From contig WBMW01002327.1 of the NCBI GenBank assembly GCA_013396635.1, positions 558,915 to 622,914 on the forward strand: a DNA stretch of 64,000 nucleotides, in the 5' to 3' direction. The translations under genes and the position numbers were made by a program. The notes beneath the pieces were generated by a model that saw only the letters and a program-made list of their open reading frames with translations, did not search any database and was not told the origin of the DNA. Source of the stretch: Penelope pileata. Taxonomy: Eukaryota; Chordata; Aves; Galliformes; Cracidae. Shown here piece after piece: positions 11,901-24,189 of this stretch. Numbering within the stretch: position 1 is the stretch's first letter; every line of letters begins with the position of its first letter.

Positions 11901-13490
11901 ACGTAAAGGAGAAGCATCTCTGCCTGCTCTGTGTGCAGAGAGAAGTTAGGGCTCCTTTAGCTGAGGAAACAAGGGGGAAAGAATCCAGGAATTATTGATC
12001 AGAAACCCATGGCTTTTAGCTCCTTTGCAAGATTTAGTGCAGGGGCTGGGTGTCTCGTGGCTTTCCAGTGTCTGGCAAAGGTTGCTGGTGGCTTTGGAGG
12101 TGGAAATGTGGGTTTAGGAAGGGTCTAATAGCTGTGGTCTGCCTGCTGCCATGACATGTGCTTAAGGCATTAAAATATATGGGTTGTGCCTCGTGCTACA
12201 GCAGAGCAATTGCTGGGTAGGTGTCCTTTGATGCTGGAAAATGATCTTGCCAAACTTTTGCTGTCAACTTGAATAATCTCCTTCATGCTGAAGGTCCGCA
12301 GAAATGAGGGGGGAAAAAAGCATTACGAATAGTAACTTTCTCCAAGGAAGGGCTGTCTCACGGTGTCTGATTTCTGCAGGATGGCAAAAAAAAAAAAAAG
12401 GTTCAGCACAGGTCTCAGCCCAGCCCCAGCAAACCACATGCAGCCATCCCTACAGGTCGTCCTGAAGCCACGTGCTCGTCCCCACATCCCCGTTGCTGCA
12501 CGGCATCTCCTGCTGCAGCCAGAGCTGCTCCTGCCCATTTTCTCCCAGCTCTAAGTACAGGTGTCGTGGCTTAAATAAAAGCTCTGGAGCATGAAGGTTG
12601 CTTTGTTTCCAGGCTCCCACCAGCACATGTGGCTGGAGGGCTGTGAGACCCGTCCCGGTGCTTTTCCTTTCCCTGGTGGCATCCCGAGGGAGCTGCCGAC
12701 TGCCAGGTCTTTGTTTTTAACAGTCTGCTTCGTTTCCTTCCCACCAAGTTTGGGTTTCCAGCGGTATGATTACTTATGGATTTGTAAGTCAGAAATAGCC
12801 TCGTAATTGCTATATTGCTTTGCCCACAGTAGCAATGAGCGCCTTAAAGTTAATGCATCATCCACACAGAAAATTGGTATTTGGCCAAGACGTGGGGCTC
12901 TGACAGCTAATCTTAAAGAGCTTTAGGTTGACATGTAAAATAGAGACTTGTAGGTGACATTCACGAGAAAATTGAGGGTCTTTGGGATTATTCCATAAAA
13001 GAAAAGTGTTCCTTATGTTGGCTGAAAATAGTTGGGGATAATGAAGTTTGCGTGGAAACCTTTCCTTGGATGTCAGCGATGCGAAGGCCTGGGACGTGAA
13101 CCACTCGAATCACACGTGGTAAAAAGTACGACAGCTGATAGTTCAAAACCTGAATTTTGCCCCGTCTTCAGGGTCCATCTGATGCGACAACATGAGTTAC
13201 TGACTCCATTGGTAATGGGAGGTTTCCTTTAATGTGGTTTTCCTTGAATTTCTTCCCTCAAATAAGCAGCCCAAGAACAAGTCTTCGACTGACGAATGAC
13301 CCACAATGAGAAAGTTCCCAATCTTTGGGTGATGGCAGCTGGCACATCTGCGTGGGTACGTGAGCCTCCATTGGTTGTGTGTTGTGCTGGCGGTCACAGT
13401 TAGAGGTCTGGAAGCTTCTGCAGACACTTGTGGCTGTGTTTTTGTTGGAATGTGCTACAGCAGAGCACTGGGTAGGTGTCCTTTATGCTG
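8991..13490. other. Non-coding stretch, no gene recognised
   Basis: G+C falls away from the island, and beyond about 10 kb the DNA is AT-rich with many stops. A short GTGT run lies at about 9180-9190 and an A-run at 12386-12398. At 11.04-11.30 kb an AT-rich block is open for 131 codons on the plus strand (10909-11304), but it shows no domain and looks like non-coding DNA. Two near-identical 40-45 bp segments, at 12193 and 13452, are listed separately. Confidence 0.65.
12193..12237. repeat. Local direct repeat, copy 1
   Basis: This 45-base segment starts GTGCTACAGCAGAGCA and ends with GGGTAGGTGTCCTTTGATGCTGG. It recurs at 13452-13491 in the same orientation, differing only by two small indels. 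Flanks do not match. It could be a local duplication or two copies of a short dispersed repeat that I do not recognise. Confidence 0.6.
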
Positions 13491-13491
13491 G
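13452..13491. repeat. Local direct repeat, copy 2
   Basis: This 40-base segment matches 12193-12237 in the same orientation. It lacks about four bases after GAGCA and one G after CCTTT relative to copy 1. It abuts the CpG-retaining block that begins near 13495. Confidence 0.6.
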
Positions 13492-13494
13492 TGT

Positions 13495-13815
13495 TACGCG
13501 ATGCTCTTCGGACAAATACACGCTTGAGCTTATTTTGTCAATATTTGCTTTTGAATCAGTAGGTCTGGATGATTTTGCTGCAAAAATAGTCAATATCTAT
13601 TTATTAAACATAGCACTTGTGTTCAGCGGAAAATGTATGATCCGATTCCAGAGTTAGGCCCACCCAATTATGCAATCGGGTAATCGCGCGTGTAATTGCT
13701 CGCACAAATGGTCAGTTAGATGCGTAACCGTCCGGTTGCATGGAAAATTTAGCAATTTTGTAAATCGGGCTTTGAATATTCATTGCAGAAAATGCAGCTT
13801 TCTGGACACCGCTGC
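13495..13815. promoter_or_regulatory. CpG-retaining block, candidate conserved regulatory element
   Basis: By eye I count about 16 CpG in roughly 320 bases of only moderate G+C, close to the number expected without depletion. Neighbouring AT-rich DNA is nearly CpG-free. The block includes GGTAATCGCGCGTGTAATTG and several homeodomain-type TAAT cores. Retained CpG in AT-rich DNA is typical of old conserved non-coding elements and of hypomethylated enhancers. No coding frame of interest runs through it. Conservation itself cannot be measured here. Confidence 0.35.
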
Positions 13816-14502
13816 CTTGTGTTGCTCCTTCCCCTTTGGTGGCCCGTGGGCCAAAGGCAGTCATAGGATGTGGAGAAAGTACAAGCACAGATGTGTTGGG
13901 TGGCTTTGGAGGCTGGACTGCAGGGGGGAGCCTGGACCAAAAAGCAGCCTTTCCCTCCACACCATGTCAGCACTGCTGCTGTGAGATCTGTGACAAGATC
14001 TGCTTCAGGACGTGATTTTCTCCAAACAGCCCCGAGTGCTTCCCAAATGCTGTGGGTTTGCACATGCTTCCTGCACCCGTTGTCTCACTGAAAATCGGAG
14101 CTGCAGTCCCGTGCCATCTCCAAGTCGTATTTCTAACCCCTGTGCTTCTAATTGGAGATGTGAATGCTGATGGGCTCTGGTGGCTTTTGGTGGCTGCTGA
14201 GGCGTCCTAAGGGCAGGACACAGCCCTAAGGGCTTGGAAGCTCCCCAGGTCTTCCACAGCCTGTGGTATGCACTCGCTTGCCTTCTAATGGGGCTGTGAA
14301 ATGAGGTATTAGATGTGATTGTTAATTAGTATTTATTCAGACAGCGTAGGCCTGCCATTAGTGCCCCAGAAGCAGGCTGTGGGTATTCCCAGATTTCTTA
14401 GAGGCATCAGCCTGCCTTCTGGAACGAGCTGGGGATGTGTTGGTCCGTGCGCGGCTCTCGGTGCCGTATGGGAAGGGAGCAGGCTACCGAGCTCAGCGCA
14501 GG

Positions 14503-14525
14503 AAAATTGATTTATCATCAATTTT
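14503..14525. repeat. Perfect inverted repeat, 9-bp arms
   Basis: AAAATTGAT at 14503-14511 is followed, after the five-base spacer TTATC, by its exact reverse complement ATCAATTTT at 14517-14525. The arms are AT-rich, so a stable hairpin is unlikely. A paired binding site for homeodomain-class factors is the more natural reading, but it is not proven. Confidence 0.6.
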
Positions 14526-15049
14526 ATCGCTCGGAGCTCTCGGCCAACCCATCTCAGGACGGAACAGGGATCTATAAAACCTTCTCATCTGAAACTCTGA
14601 TCTAAATTGGGAGGAACTGCCGATGGGAGGCCAGCCCCTGCAGCGGGAGGGCTGGTGTCTGGAGGGACGGTGGTGATGGGCTCCAGCCCGCGACATGGAG
14701 CCCAGTGTCTTGTCCTTCATTCCGTGCCACGAGTCCATCCTCACGCAGGAGCCAGCCTGCAGTGCTCCCCCGCCTCCCTTTTGCTTTCAGGAGGGATTTC
14801 CCTTCCTGTCGGCACCGCCTGCTAATACTGCGGTTCCATTCCTCTGCTCTTGCTCCTTTCTTTTATTGCTACTCTGAAGCCCCCTGATGACAGGGTAACC
14901 ACTGCCTTCTTCAGCAGGAGGCCTCTGAAAACCGGCTGATGCTTCGGGGCTGTCAGATCGCTGTATAAATAACTAAAACCTGCTCCTGTGCTCGTATATT
15001 CCCTTCAAAGGAGTCAGAAGGGGAGACAATGCTGAAGAACTCTCCCCAC

Positions 15050-15094
15050 TTTTTTTTTTTTTGCATTGGAGGAGGAGAGGAAAAAAAAAAAAAA
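15050..15094. repeat. T-run facing an A-run
   Basis: Thirteen T at 15050-15062 are followed, after a GGAGGAGAGG-containing spacer, by fourteen A at 15081-15094. The pair could fold back, but homopolymers of this size are common in this window and chance is likely. I see no target-site duplication or SINE body that would make it a retroelement tail. Confidence 0.5.
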
Positions 15095-16689
15095 GCTGTA
15101 TTATGTCAGCGACCTGTAATAAATAGCACTGCAATGAGAAGCGACAGCCTCATTCACCTTGCATCCATGCAGAAATAACGGAGCTCTCTTCCCGTGCCTT
15201 GTGAAGAGGAGGAAGGAGGGAATTAAGGCAGAGCTCCGACCTTGGCGTGCCGAGTTCCCCGGGCTGTTCTTGCAGCCTGGTGCTGCCGGTGTGACCGAGC
15301 GCTGCTCAGCACGGCACGGTGCCCGGCCCCGCTGCTCTTCTTCGGCACAAGGCTGGGGAGGTTTCAGTGCTTTAATGGGAGAAAAGAAAGATGTTTTTGC
15401 GATAAGGAGGCACGGTGTGGTCCGGCTGCTTTGCTGCAGTCTGTGTTTTTTTCCTAATTTCCTTGAGTTGCCACAGTTTGTTATGAAATTAAGGTAATTT
15501 GGAAGCAGATTAAAGTAGATACTGAATTAAAGGGAAAAAACTAAAAGGCATTTTAGAGCTGGTTGAAGACAAAGCAATGAAAATCTTTCAGCTTGCAAAA
15601 CTTGGTTATGTCTGCGGGTGGCTTTCTTCATTACCTTCTCATTGGAATATTTGATTTATTTTTGTCTTGAAGTTCCCAAGTGGCACTGAGGGGGGGAAAA
15701 AATCCCATTTTGCTGAGGTTGCTCTGCACTGGCTGTATGCCAGCAGGTGCCTCCCTGCCCTGTGCAGATGCTCTCCCTCTGTTTCTGCCTTGCTGGGACA
15801 GAGGGGAAGTTTCTGTGGGTGACCACACGGAAGGAGAGGATCTCTCTTTGCAGAGGTGCAGTAAGGAGGGGGAATAACACGCTGTTGCTTTAGTTTTTTA
15901 ACTTTTTACTGTGCAAGCCTTTCCAGGCTAGCTTTGCTTGCTGAGCACCATCAGCAGCAGCGGACATCCTGAACTAAACACAGAGCAGGCTTGATGCGTG
16001 CTGTTAGCTCCACCTGGCCAGCCTCCCGCTGGGACAATGCTGGTCATGCTGTTAGAGGTGGGATGCTGAACCCTTTCTTATTTCTTTCCCCGATGCAGGA
16101 GGCAGGGAGATGTGCAGAAGTCGCCAGTCCCAGCCCTGATCCTTCACGGTGCAATGCCTTCTTGCAGCAGTTTTATTGTGAATTCCTTTGTTACTCAGTC
16201 TGTAAGCAGTGAAAATAATGAAGCCATTTCGCATTCCTGGGGATGCCACGTGCACTCCTGAAAGTATTTTATTACACTTCAGCATTAGTTAATGTGCACT
16301 TAAAATAAGCCGTTACCACTCGAGCTGCCTCTTACTTCTTTCTGCACGGTATTTTTCTTTCAGCGTGGAGCATGGTGCTGCTGTGGGTGGTGTGGTCCTC
16401 CAGGCACCGCGATGGTGTGATGCTGGGAGGGAGGGATGAGCGTGTGGAGCAGTGCTGCCCCATCCCTCTGCTTGGCCTGGGCTGGGCTGATGGTCAGCGT
16501 GCCACCTCCCAGCTCCGCTTGGGTTGAGCTTGGCCAGGGAGCGCAGAGCTCGCAGCACAGGGCAGGTGCAGTGCATCTGCAGCCATCCCAACTCTGCTTT
16601 CCAAGGAAACCCAGCTAAAAATGAATAGAAGAGATTCTTTTTTGTCTACCCAGACTTTTATTTTGTTCTATAGAATTTTTTTTGGCAGG

Positions 16690-16875
16690 TCAAAGCACTT
16701 TTTGTTATCCGGGCGCTCTTTCCAGCGTTCCATTGTTGAGCGTGTGTTAATTATCGCTCAACAACCGGGCTGCGATGGAACTGCGGGAGCCTTATCTGGA
16801 GGCAGAGCAATTGGCAAACGAATTCATTACGATCGGAGCAACTCTAATGGATGTTAAATTAATTCATAATAACGT
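16690..16875. promoter_or_regulatory. CpG-retaining block with palindrome, candidate regulatory element
   Basis: About twelve CpG lie in under 190 bases of AT-balanced DNA. The block contains CCATTGTT, a SOX-type core (16730-16737), and a perfect 10-bp-arm inverted repeat at 16733-16764 whose centre holds GTTAATTAT, a homeodomain/HNF1-like half site. The combination resembles a developmental enhancer core. It is non-coding as far as can be seen. Confidence 0.35.
16733..16764. repeat. Perfect inverted repeat, 10-bp arms
   Basis: TTGTTGAGCG at 16733-16742 and its exact reverse complement CGCTCAACAA at 16755-16764 flank the 12-base loop TGTGTTAATTAT. The arms are balanced in composition, so this is less likely by chance than the AT-rich palindromes elsewhere in the window. 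It could be a symmetrical protein-binding site or a small structured RNA if transcribed. Confidence 0.75.
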
Positions 16876-19800
16876 GACACTTAAAATCCAGTGTTAAGCA
16901 TGTTGTTAATAATTACAGATGCACTTTTACCTTGTCTGCCTTTCATATTATTTCTTCCTACTGCGCGTTTGGGAGGAAACCTGAGATGGGCCAGCTCTCC
17001 ACTACTTATCTCTTCACACTGATAATTTCAGACTTTTAGAGTAGCAAATAGCTTAATTACCGATTTGTCTGTTCCACAGTAAGTAGATACACAAGCATGA
17101 AAGCTCGCAAGTTGACGTGAATATCTGTAATTTATGGCAGAGATTCTGTAACTGCAGGTTATTACAGAAAAGTGACAGTAATTAATGAGGATGGTCTCCT
17201 GCTTGCCATCCTTCATGGGAGAAAGGGGAGGGGAGAAGTGTCAGGCGTTGCCACGCTTGTGGTTAATACAGTATCCATGGTTAGCTATTAGAGTTATTGG
17301 AGAATGAAAAGGGATTTCAGTTGTGTAAAATGGTTGATTTGATACTTAGCATTTAAAAAAAAAAAAAGAAAATGAAAAAAGTGCCTCCACTGTTTAAAAT
17401 CCCCTTTGCATCGTGCCTTAGTGCTCAGAGGTGTTTATTAACACTTGTGCTCCCATACAAAGCTCTGCAGTGGTCTCCTTGCCCCGGCCCCGCCGTGCTC
17501 GGTTTGCAGGGCCGCAGCGAGCAGGGGCTGCCTGCAGCTTGGACACTTCTTCCCTTTTTGGGCTTCAGCAGCAAAACCTCTGCCAGCATCGTGGCCATGA
17601 GGCAGCTTGAGCTGCAGCTGCTGCCAGGCAGCGCCCGGGAGGGATGTTCCTGGGTTCTCTCCTTTTTTTTTTTCCCCTTTTTCTTCTGAAAACGCCGACA
17701 TGGAAACGAGCGGGGAGGCTTCTTTGGGCTGTGCCTCCAAAGGTCATATAACACTTTCTGTTCTCCCCGACATGACACAGCGTGACAGAACAAAGTATTT
17801 ATCTTGTGTACTTGTCAGCTTCGTTCTGCTGGCTCCGGAATGATGAAATGCTGCAGAATATGCTGCTGCTTGTTTCCTTTAGGGACTTGCGCTGATTTGT
17901 TTAAAGTGTCGCCTGCACCCAGTAAATGCTTCATTTATTACAGCTGACACCTGAAAACGTCTGAGGGAGATGCATCAAGGCATCACACAACGATTATTTT
18001 CTTTATATGCCGTTGTTTGCTCACATCCCGGTACGAGCACGGTCTGTGATGATCAATCCCGCTTCTGGAGGGTGCTGCCGGTGTGCATGTGCCAAACCTG
18101 CATGGCTCCTGGAGACACGCTCCGTTTCCATCAGAAAAATGTATTTTGACTCCTGACGGGCTGGCTCCGCTGTTAATTAATTACCACGGTGAGTCACAAA
18201 CGAGCTCTTGCCTCCGCTCCGTCCTCACCTCAAACTTCTGCCCATTGCTTGTTCCGATGCTTAAGCAAAAGTAAAAATAGAGCTCTCGTGAAGGGAGGAG
18301 CGAGGCTCTGAGCTGGGGATGTGACCCTGGGAATTATAATGTTGGATTCAGGTTTTCAGCTCCTAATGCTGAGTTTCATGTTGGATTTCTTGCGTGATTT
18401 TTCTTACGTTACGCAGTTGTCTGCTGTCCCTAAAGGATAGCAGAACCTGAATTCCTCCCTCAGCAAAACAATTGGTGCAAAAATGAGGAACATCAAAGAG
18501 ATGAAGGGAAGCTCTGTGCTAATTGCTGAAGTTATTGTGTGCTGGAGCAAGGACTTGAAGCGTGGTTCCGAGTTCCTGACAGCACACTTGTGTGGGAGCC
18601 CTGGTCCTGCAGCCGCCTGTGCCGCCGGGGCTGTGCACTGCCTGGGAAGATGCACATCCAGGAGAAAAATACATGATCGTGTGTCGGCTGTGCTCCCCCT
18701 GTGCTCACCATTCTTCATGGTGAATTCAGACCCCGTGTGCCGCGTTGCCCCGTTGTGTCCGGGGATGTACTTCCCTGCACTAAGGTGAGCTCCTCACCAG
18801 TAATTTCTGTCTGTTCGTATGCTGATATTTCCCTGTGGTTAATTGAACAGACAGATGGCAGTCCATACCACGGCCTATGAGCAGGGCTTTTCCCTGGGCC
18901 AAATGATTACCTACCCAATTTTCAATTAGCAAAGCCTGCCAATTACCTGGAGTGGTTTTTCTTTTAATTATGCAGTAATTACGGCAGCAAGGTGGCCAGC
19001 CTGCAGGGAGGAGGAGGGAGCTCTGCGGCACGGGCAGCTCCTTGCTAGGAAAACCCCTAAAAAGAGACCAAAAATGAAAAAAGCCATATGATGGGAAAGA
19101 CCCACGATGCATGAGCCATGCTCTTGGTCTTGGCTCGACAGAGCCCACTGGTGTTTGTGTAGGCAGCTGCTTGCTCGGTGCCAAGGAGCAGCCTCGGCTG
19201 GTTAATGAAGGCTTTGGTTGTCATCTTAATTCCCAGCTTACAGCAGCCTGGGCAATGAAAAGATACTTCCTTCATAATTATGGGCTTCTCCTTTTCCCTT
19301 TGAGCCACGCGTTTAAATCATCGGGCATCCTATTCATCTGAATTGTCTCCTGGAGCTTATCTTCCCCTGCGGATCGGTCTCTTATTGTGTTTTATCGTGA
19401 CGAGGCTGTTCATCTTCCCTCAGCTCTGCTCGGCCAGACTGGTTCTCTGTCATCCTTGAGGAGCAGGGAAGGAGATGGAAGAGGCTTTGGGCTTGAATGA
19501 GCTGGTGATGAGGTTGGGTCTCCTCTGGGATAGAGATATTAATGCAGCATCATGAAAGATGAGGCCTGCCCTCGCTTTGGGTGGCTCCAATAATGAAAGA
19601 ACGTAATTAATCATAATTGATTCTGCTAAGGATATGTAATCTGGGAAAGACACCTGCCCAGGAGGTGGTGGGAGTATGTGATAGGAGCAAGGAAAGGGAC
19701 AGAGGAGCTGCAGCGGCCCGGATTGCCTCTGTAGGAGGAGTACTTGGTAATGCCCAGGGGAGCCTCTAATGATGGCGAGGGTTTCGTTGTGTTGTGATGT

Positions 19801-22800
19801 TGCCTTGTGTGTCCAGTGAGGATGGCTTAGGTTTTAATAAGCTTGAGACCAACAGCTGGGCAGTGGCACGCATGCCGGGGTAAAGCAGGGAAACAAGGGC
19901 TCTGTGAGGTCCTTGGGAAGGAGATCCTCCCTCTGACTCTGTGTTGGAGTTCAGCAGCTCAAAACAGAGCTCACGCTGCACTGTCGTCCTCAGCAAGGAA
20001 GACTGCCAGAATTGAACCTTACTCACCACTTGAGCTGTAAATAAGTAAGTCCACTTACAGAGCTACCTTTTTCTGGTTTTGGATCTACAGCTTCTATGGG
20101 CTGAAAATCTTTGAATGGGTTTGAATTTCTAAGGGTGGGTGGTGTACAAGAATGCCAGGGAGACCTGAAGGTAGGCCAGAGCGGCTCTCTGGAGTAGCCT
20201 GGCCATAACTCCAAAGAGAAATGCCATTTTGCATGCACCATGGTGTTGAGAAATAAAGGAACTCATCTAGCTCTCCACTGAGTCAAAAGGAGATGCTTCG
20301 CTTGCTTAAGTAGCTGATTCAGGCCCCAAATAATTATCCTTTTATTTATTAGCACGTTAAAAATCCTTTAATTAGGTTTTGGTGCAGTATCTTGAATCCT
20401 TTGACTTGAAAGTTTTCTTGTTCATAACTTACACGTCAAGCCTTTGGTGGTGTTACAGCTCCACAGATCATGTGCTGAGCTAATTAAGTAATAACGATTG
20501 AGGTGCAGGGTCTTTCCTTGGGATTAATGACTGTCTGGGAGGAGTTGATGGCCCAAGGTGTAGCTGAGGGCCATTAACACCAGACAACTATTAATTCTAA
20601 GAAAATGCCACGTGCCAAGGTCATCGCTGCTATTAGAAGCTGAGGGCAACGAGGAGGTTGGTGCAGGGGAAGATGAAGTAACGTGGTAAGTATAGGGATT
20701 TCGAGAAAATGTAATAGGGTTTTAATGGGTATCTGCATCATGTACCTGTTGATTAGGCAGTCTATTTCTTCCCTTCATTCCTCACTGTTCTGTCCAAAGC
20801 TTAATGACGAGGATCATGGTGATGGAGGATGATGCTTTTCTTGTCTAGTGCCCTTTTTCTTAATGGTGCTCTTATTTTGGTTTACCTCAAAGGATTCTGT
20901 GTGTATTACTAATTTTTTTGGCCCTTTTACGAGAGGGCTTAACAACACAACCTAGCAGCAACTAAAAACACTCAGTATCATTTCTCAGTGGGAAGAGATA
21001 CCAAATTGTCTGTATGAACAGGAGGTCAACTATTAACTGGCTCTGATGTAGGTACCTGTTGTATATGGGCAACGTGTGCTCACTGTGCTGTCAAGGTTTG
21101 AGATTTCAGAGCGAGTGGTAGGGGCAAGAGTTTGAAGACCTACAGATCGATGAGGCTGCTTTCAATAAAGGTGTGCTTTTTTAGGTTATGGCTGCCAAAA
21201 TGGTATTAAAAATGGTGTCATTACCATGGAAAACCAAGAATAGTGTGTTAAGGCACCTGTTTCTGCAGTGAAAGAATTGTATTTTGAAGTCAAACCGTGT
21301 TTGTAATGCAGTATGTCCCATTTTGGGATTTTGGTGGAAGGTTGAACCTGACTGTTCTCTAAGGGCTGAAGGATAAAGGCAAATCTTCAGATAATTGCTG
21401 TGTGTATTTTAAGTTAAAAGTGTAAGAGATTAGGGTGTACGTAACTTGCATTGGAGCCTTTTCCAGCGTGTCGTGGCTGGAAGAGTTTGACCATCATTAT
21501 TTTAAAGTGATAGTTTGGATATTCTGAGGAAGTCTTATTTTTTAAATATGGTGAAATTTTGAAGCAGCAGCATTAGAAGGGCTGTCTTAGCTGCTGAAGG
21601 AGGGAGGCAGACGTGCTGGTATCCACTGTATAAACAGCAGATTGCTCCCTCGGGCAAGCCCTGGCCTTTGCCAGAGCAATCTATTTGCCACTGTTTTAAA
21701 ATTAGGTCCGGGATGCCTCTACTGATTGATTTTTCTGTTATTAGTCCTTGTGAAAGCCGACTTGCCTGTGTTTTCTCATTTGGCTGGAGCACAGGAGCAA
21801 GGAGACTTGGGGGATGGGGAGAGGTTATGGTGGGGCTTGCGTGGTCCTGGGGGGTCTTGCAGGTATTGGGCATCCTCCCACCCCTGCAAAACACCGGCAT
21901 CCTCCTGCATTCTCCAGCCAAGTCCCCACATTGGTGTGTCTTGCTAATTAAAATAGGATGCTTGCTTTTTCCCCCCTTTTTTCTCTAATTGAGGCATTTA
22001 AGAAAAGTTTTGAACATGGATAGAAAAGTTGTGTTTTTGTTAACTTCGTAATTCTCTGAAACATCGTTGTAATGTTGCTACTGATAAATAATCTGCTAAA
22101 AGCAATTATGGCCTGAATAATAATCCTAACTAATAAACAGAATGTACTGCGTAATTTTGGTCGTTTTCAGCCATCTGGCTCTGGTCTCCCTGATTGACTT
22201 AAAGCACAGTGACAGTGTCAGCCACAAACAGCGTTCAGCTCGGCTGAGATTCCTGAGCAGGCATTCCTTTGGAAATGGACATTTTCAAAAGGAAAAAGAA
22301 ATCAATGCATCAGGATTATTACTAGCCCTATTACAACCGCACAGATCATGAATCCATCAGTGTTGTCTTCCACTGAGCATAAAAACTTTATTTATAATGA
22401 TTTGATTGTGTTAGAGTTTCATTATTTCCTAGTGAAACTGAAATTGGAAGACTCTGAATGTTTCCAAGTATCTAAATTCATGCTGGCACTCACTTCTGAA
22501 GCTGCCAGAATTTAAATGCTTTCCGTGTTGGCCGGGTTGAAGGCGTCTCCTAAAACCCAAGTGCTGCCTTTTGTTGGCTGCTATTTGTGCTTTGCTTTTT
22601 CATTAATGCGCGCAGCATTGCTAAAATTTCCAGGGCTCGCGCTCGGTGTTTGAGACCCCTCGGTTTCATGTGCCAGAGGAGACGAGCTGGTCTCTCCAGA
22701 GGTGCTGAGATGTTTATTTATGTACTGGCTGCAGGGCAGGCTTTCTTCTGAATTTCCTAGCTGAAAGGATAGCGAGTTTGTGGCTAGCTCCATGCAGCCT

Positions 22801-24189
22801 AGGTGCTTGCACTCTAATTGCCACGGTGAGCCTGGAGTGACAGCCTCATCTCCTTTCAGAGCTTATTAATTTGAAATGGCATGCCTATTCCTTTGCAGAG
22901 TGGGGTTTTAATTTTTTTTTTTTAAATTATTATTTATTTATTAATCTTTTTGCAACTCGTACTGTGCTCCTTGCAGAGTGATGGTGGAGAAACTCTTGGG
23001 GCGCGTGAATGGAGCACGGGTCTCCTCGTGCCCCGCTGTCTGACCCGCAGCCAAGGGTTTGCTCTCGGGGAGGATGCCCTTTATTGCCTGGATTTGCTTA
23101 ATGGAGCACACAGCCTGCTCTGCCATCCCCGCCACTGACGTTTTCTGCTTAGTTAGCTAAATTTGATTATGCTGTTTGGACAGGTTTTAATATTTACGCA
23201 TACAGAAGGAACAATGCTTTAGGAAGCAGCAAGGTATGAGACGTAGCTGCTGCCCTTAATTTGGTGGGGTCCTGGTGCAGTAACGCTGTGGTTGCAGTAG
23301 TGTGGGTGCTCCCACTGAATGCATAGCGAGGTGACTCGTTAGTTATTTTTTTTTTTTGTGTATGCTGCTGTGTATAATCATAACTGCTCTCAGATTGCTG
23401 ACCCCTGTCTCTTGACACAGTGTTGACCAGTATCCTGTATCAGACAACATTCAGGGTTGAATATGCTCTAGGTAATGATGTGAGGGCTGGTAATTAGAAA
23501 ATGCAATTTCTGTGATTTCTGGTGAGGTCGAGATTTGAAGTTTGGAGGATCTCTGCAGTCTGGTCCCCACTTTGGGATGTTGGTTTATTTAGGGATCTGG
23601 ATTGATCGGTGACTGATGGAAAGTTTGCAGCCCCAGAATGGAAGTGAAGGGCTGCCTCCATTGAAGCAAAGCTGTTGGGTCAAGGCTTAGGGTGGGACCT
23701 ATGCCAAAATCTGAGATGAAATGTGGCTTATTTGGAGCTGAGGCATTAAGCTGCTCCCCACAGGTTTTTGGGCAGCTTGTGGGTGAGCGGGGAAGAAGGA
23801 AGAGCTCCATTAAAAGCCTCTTCTGGGTTTGGTTGGATTTCAGCAAGCGCTGCAAAACTGTTCCCTGCTTGAGGAGCAGACTTTGCTGGCATGTTTCTGA
23901 TCAATGTAAAACCAGAGATCTGCTGGGAATACTCTAAAAAGAAAAAAAAAATGCAGTGTTTGCAGTATCCAGCACTCTGCGTGTTGTGGTAGCTGACAGG
24001 GAGATGTAAAGCCCATGGTTAGGCCGATTGCCTTTATGATGTGCTCAATACGAGTTAACCTGCTCTCTGTACCTTACCCCGTTTCATTTTGCAGCAGCAA
24101 ATAAAGCCTAGATGTAGTAAACATGATGGATACTGCTGCTTGATTTTACAGGCCAGTGAATAAATGAACTTCCTCTGATATTCTGCATC
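16876..24189. other. Non-coding stretch, no gene recognised
   Basis: This is AT-rich DNA with many TTAAT and AATTA strings and no convincing open frame. One CpG-retaining block (18020-18230) is listed separately. There are homopolymer runs at about 17354-17367 and 22912-22923. No transposon could be recognised over these 7 kb, although old decayed copies may be present. Confidence 0.65.
18020..18230. promoter_or_regulatory. CpG-retaining block, weak regulatory candidate
   Basis: Around fourteen CpG occur in some 210 bases, with a central TTAATTAATTA homeodomain-type palindrome at about 18172-18182 next to CACGGTGAGTCAC. The TGAGTCA core is an AP-1 consensus. The cluster is suggestive of a regulatory element but weaker than the blocks at 13.5 and 16.7 kb. 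Confidence 0.22.

Larger units (their letters stand above)
13816..16689. other. Non-coding stretch, no gene recognised
   Basis: There is no recognisable gene. A clean hairpin-forming inverted repeat lies at 14503-14525, and a T-run and A-run face each other at 15050-15094. Open frames are short and have no domains. Confidence 0.65.

Noticed and set aside
15050..15094. SINE or processed-transcript tail at the facing T and A runs
   Set aside because: No body sequence, polymerase III boxes or target-site duplication is visible. Homopolymers of this length are frequent in the window.
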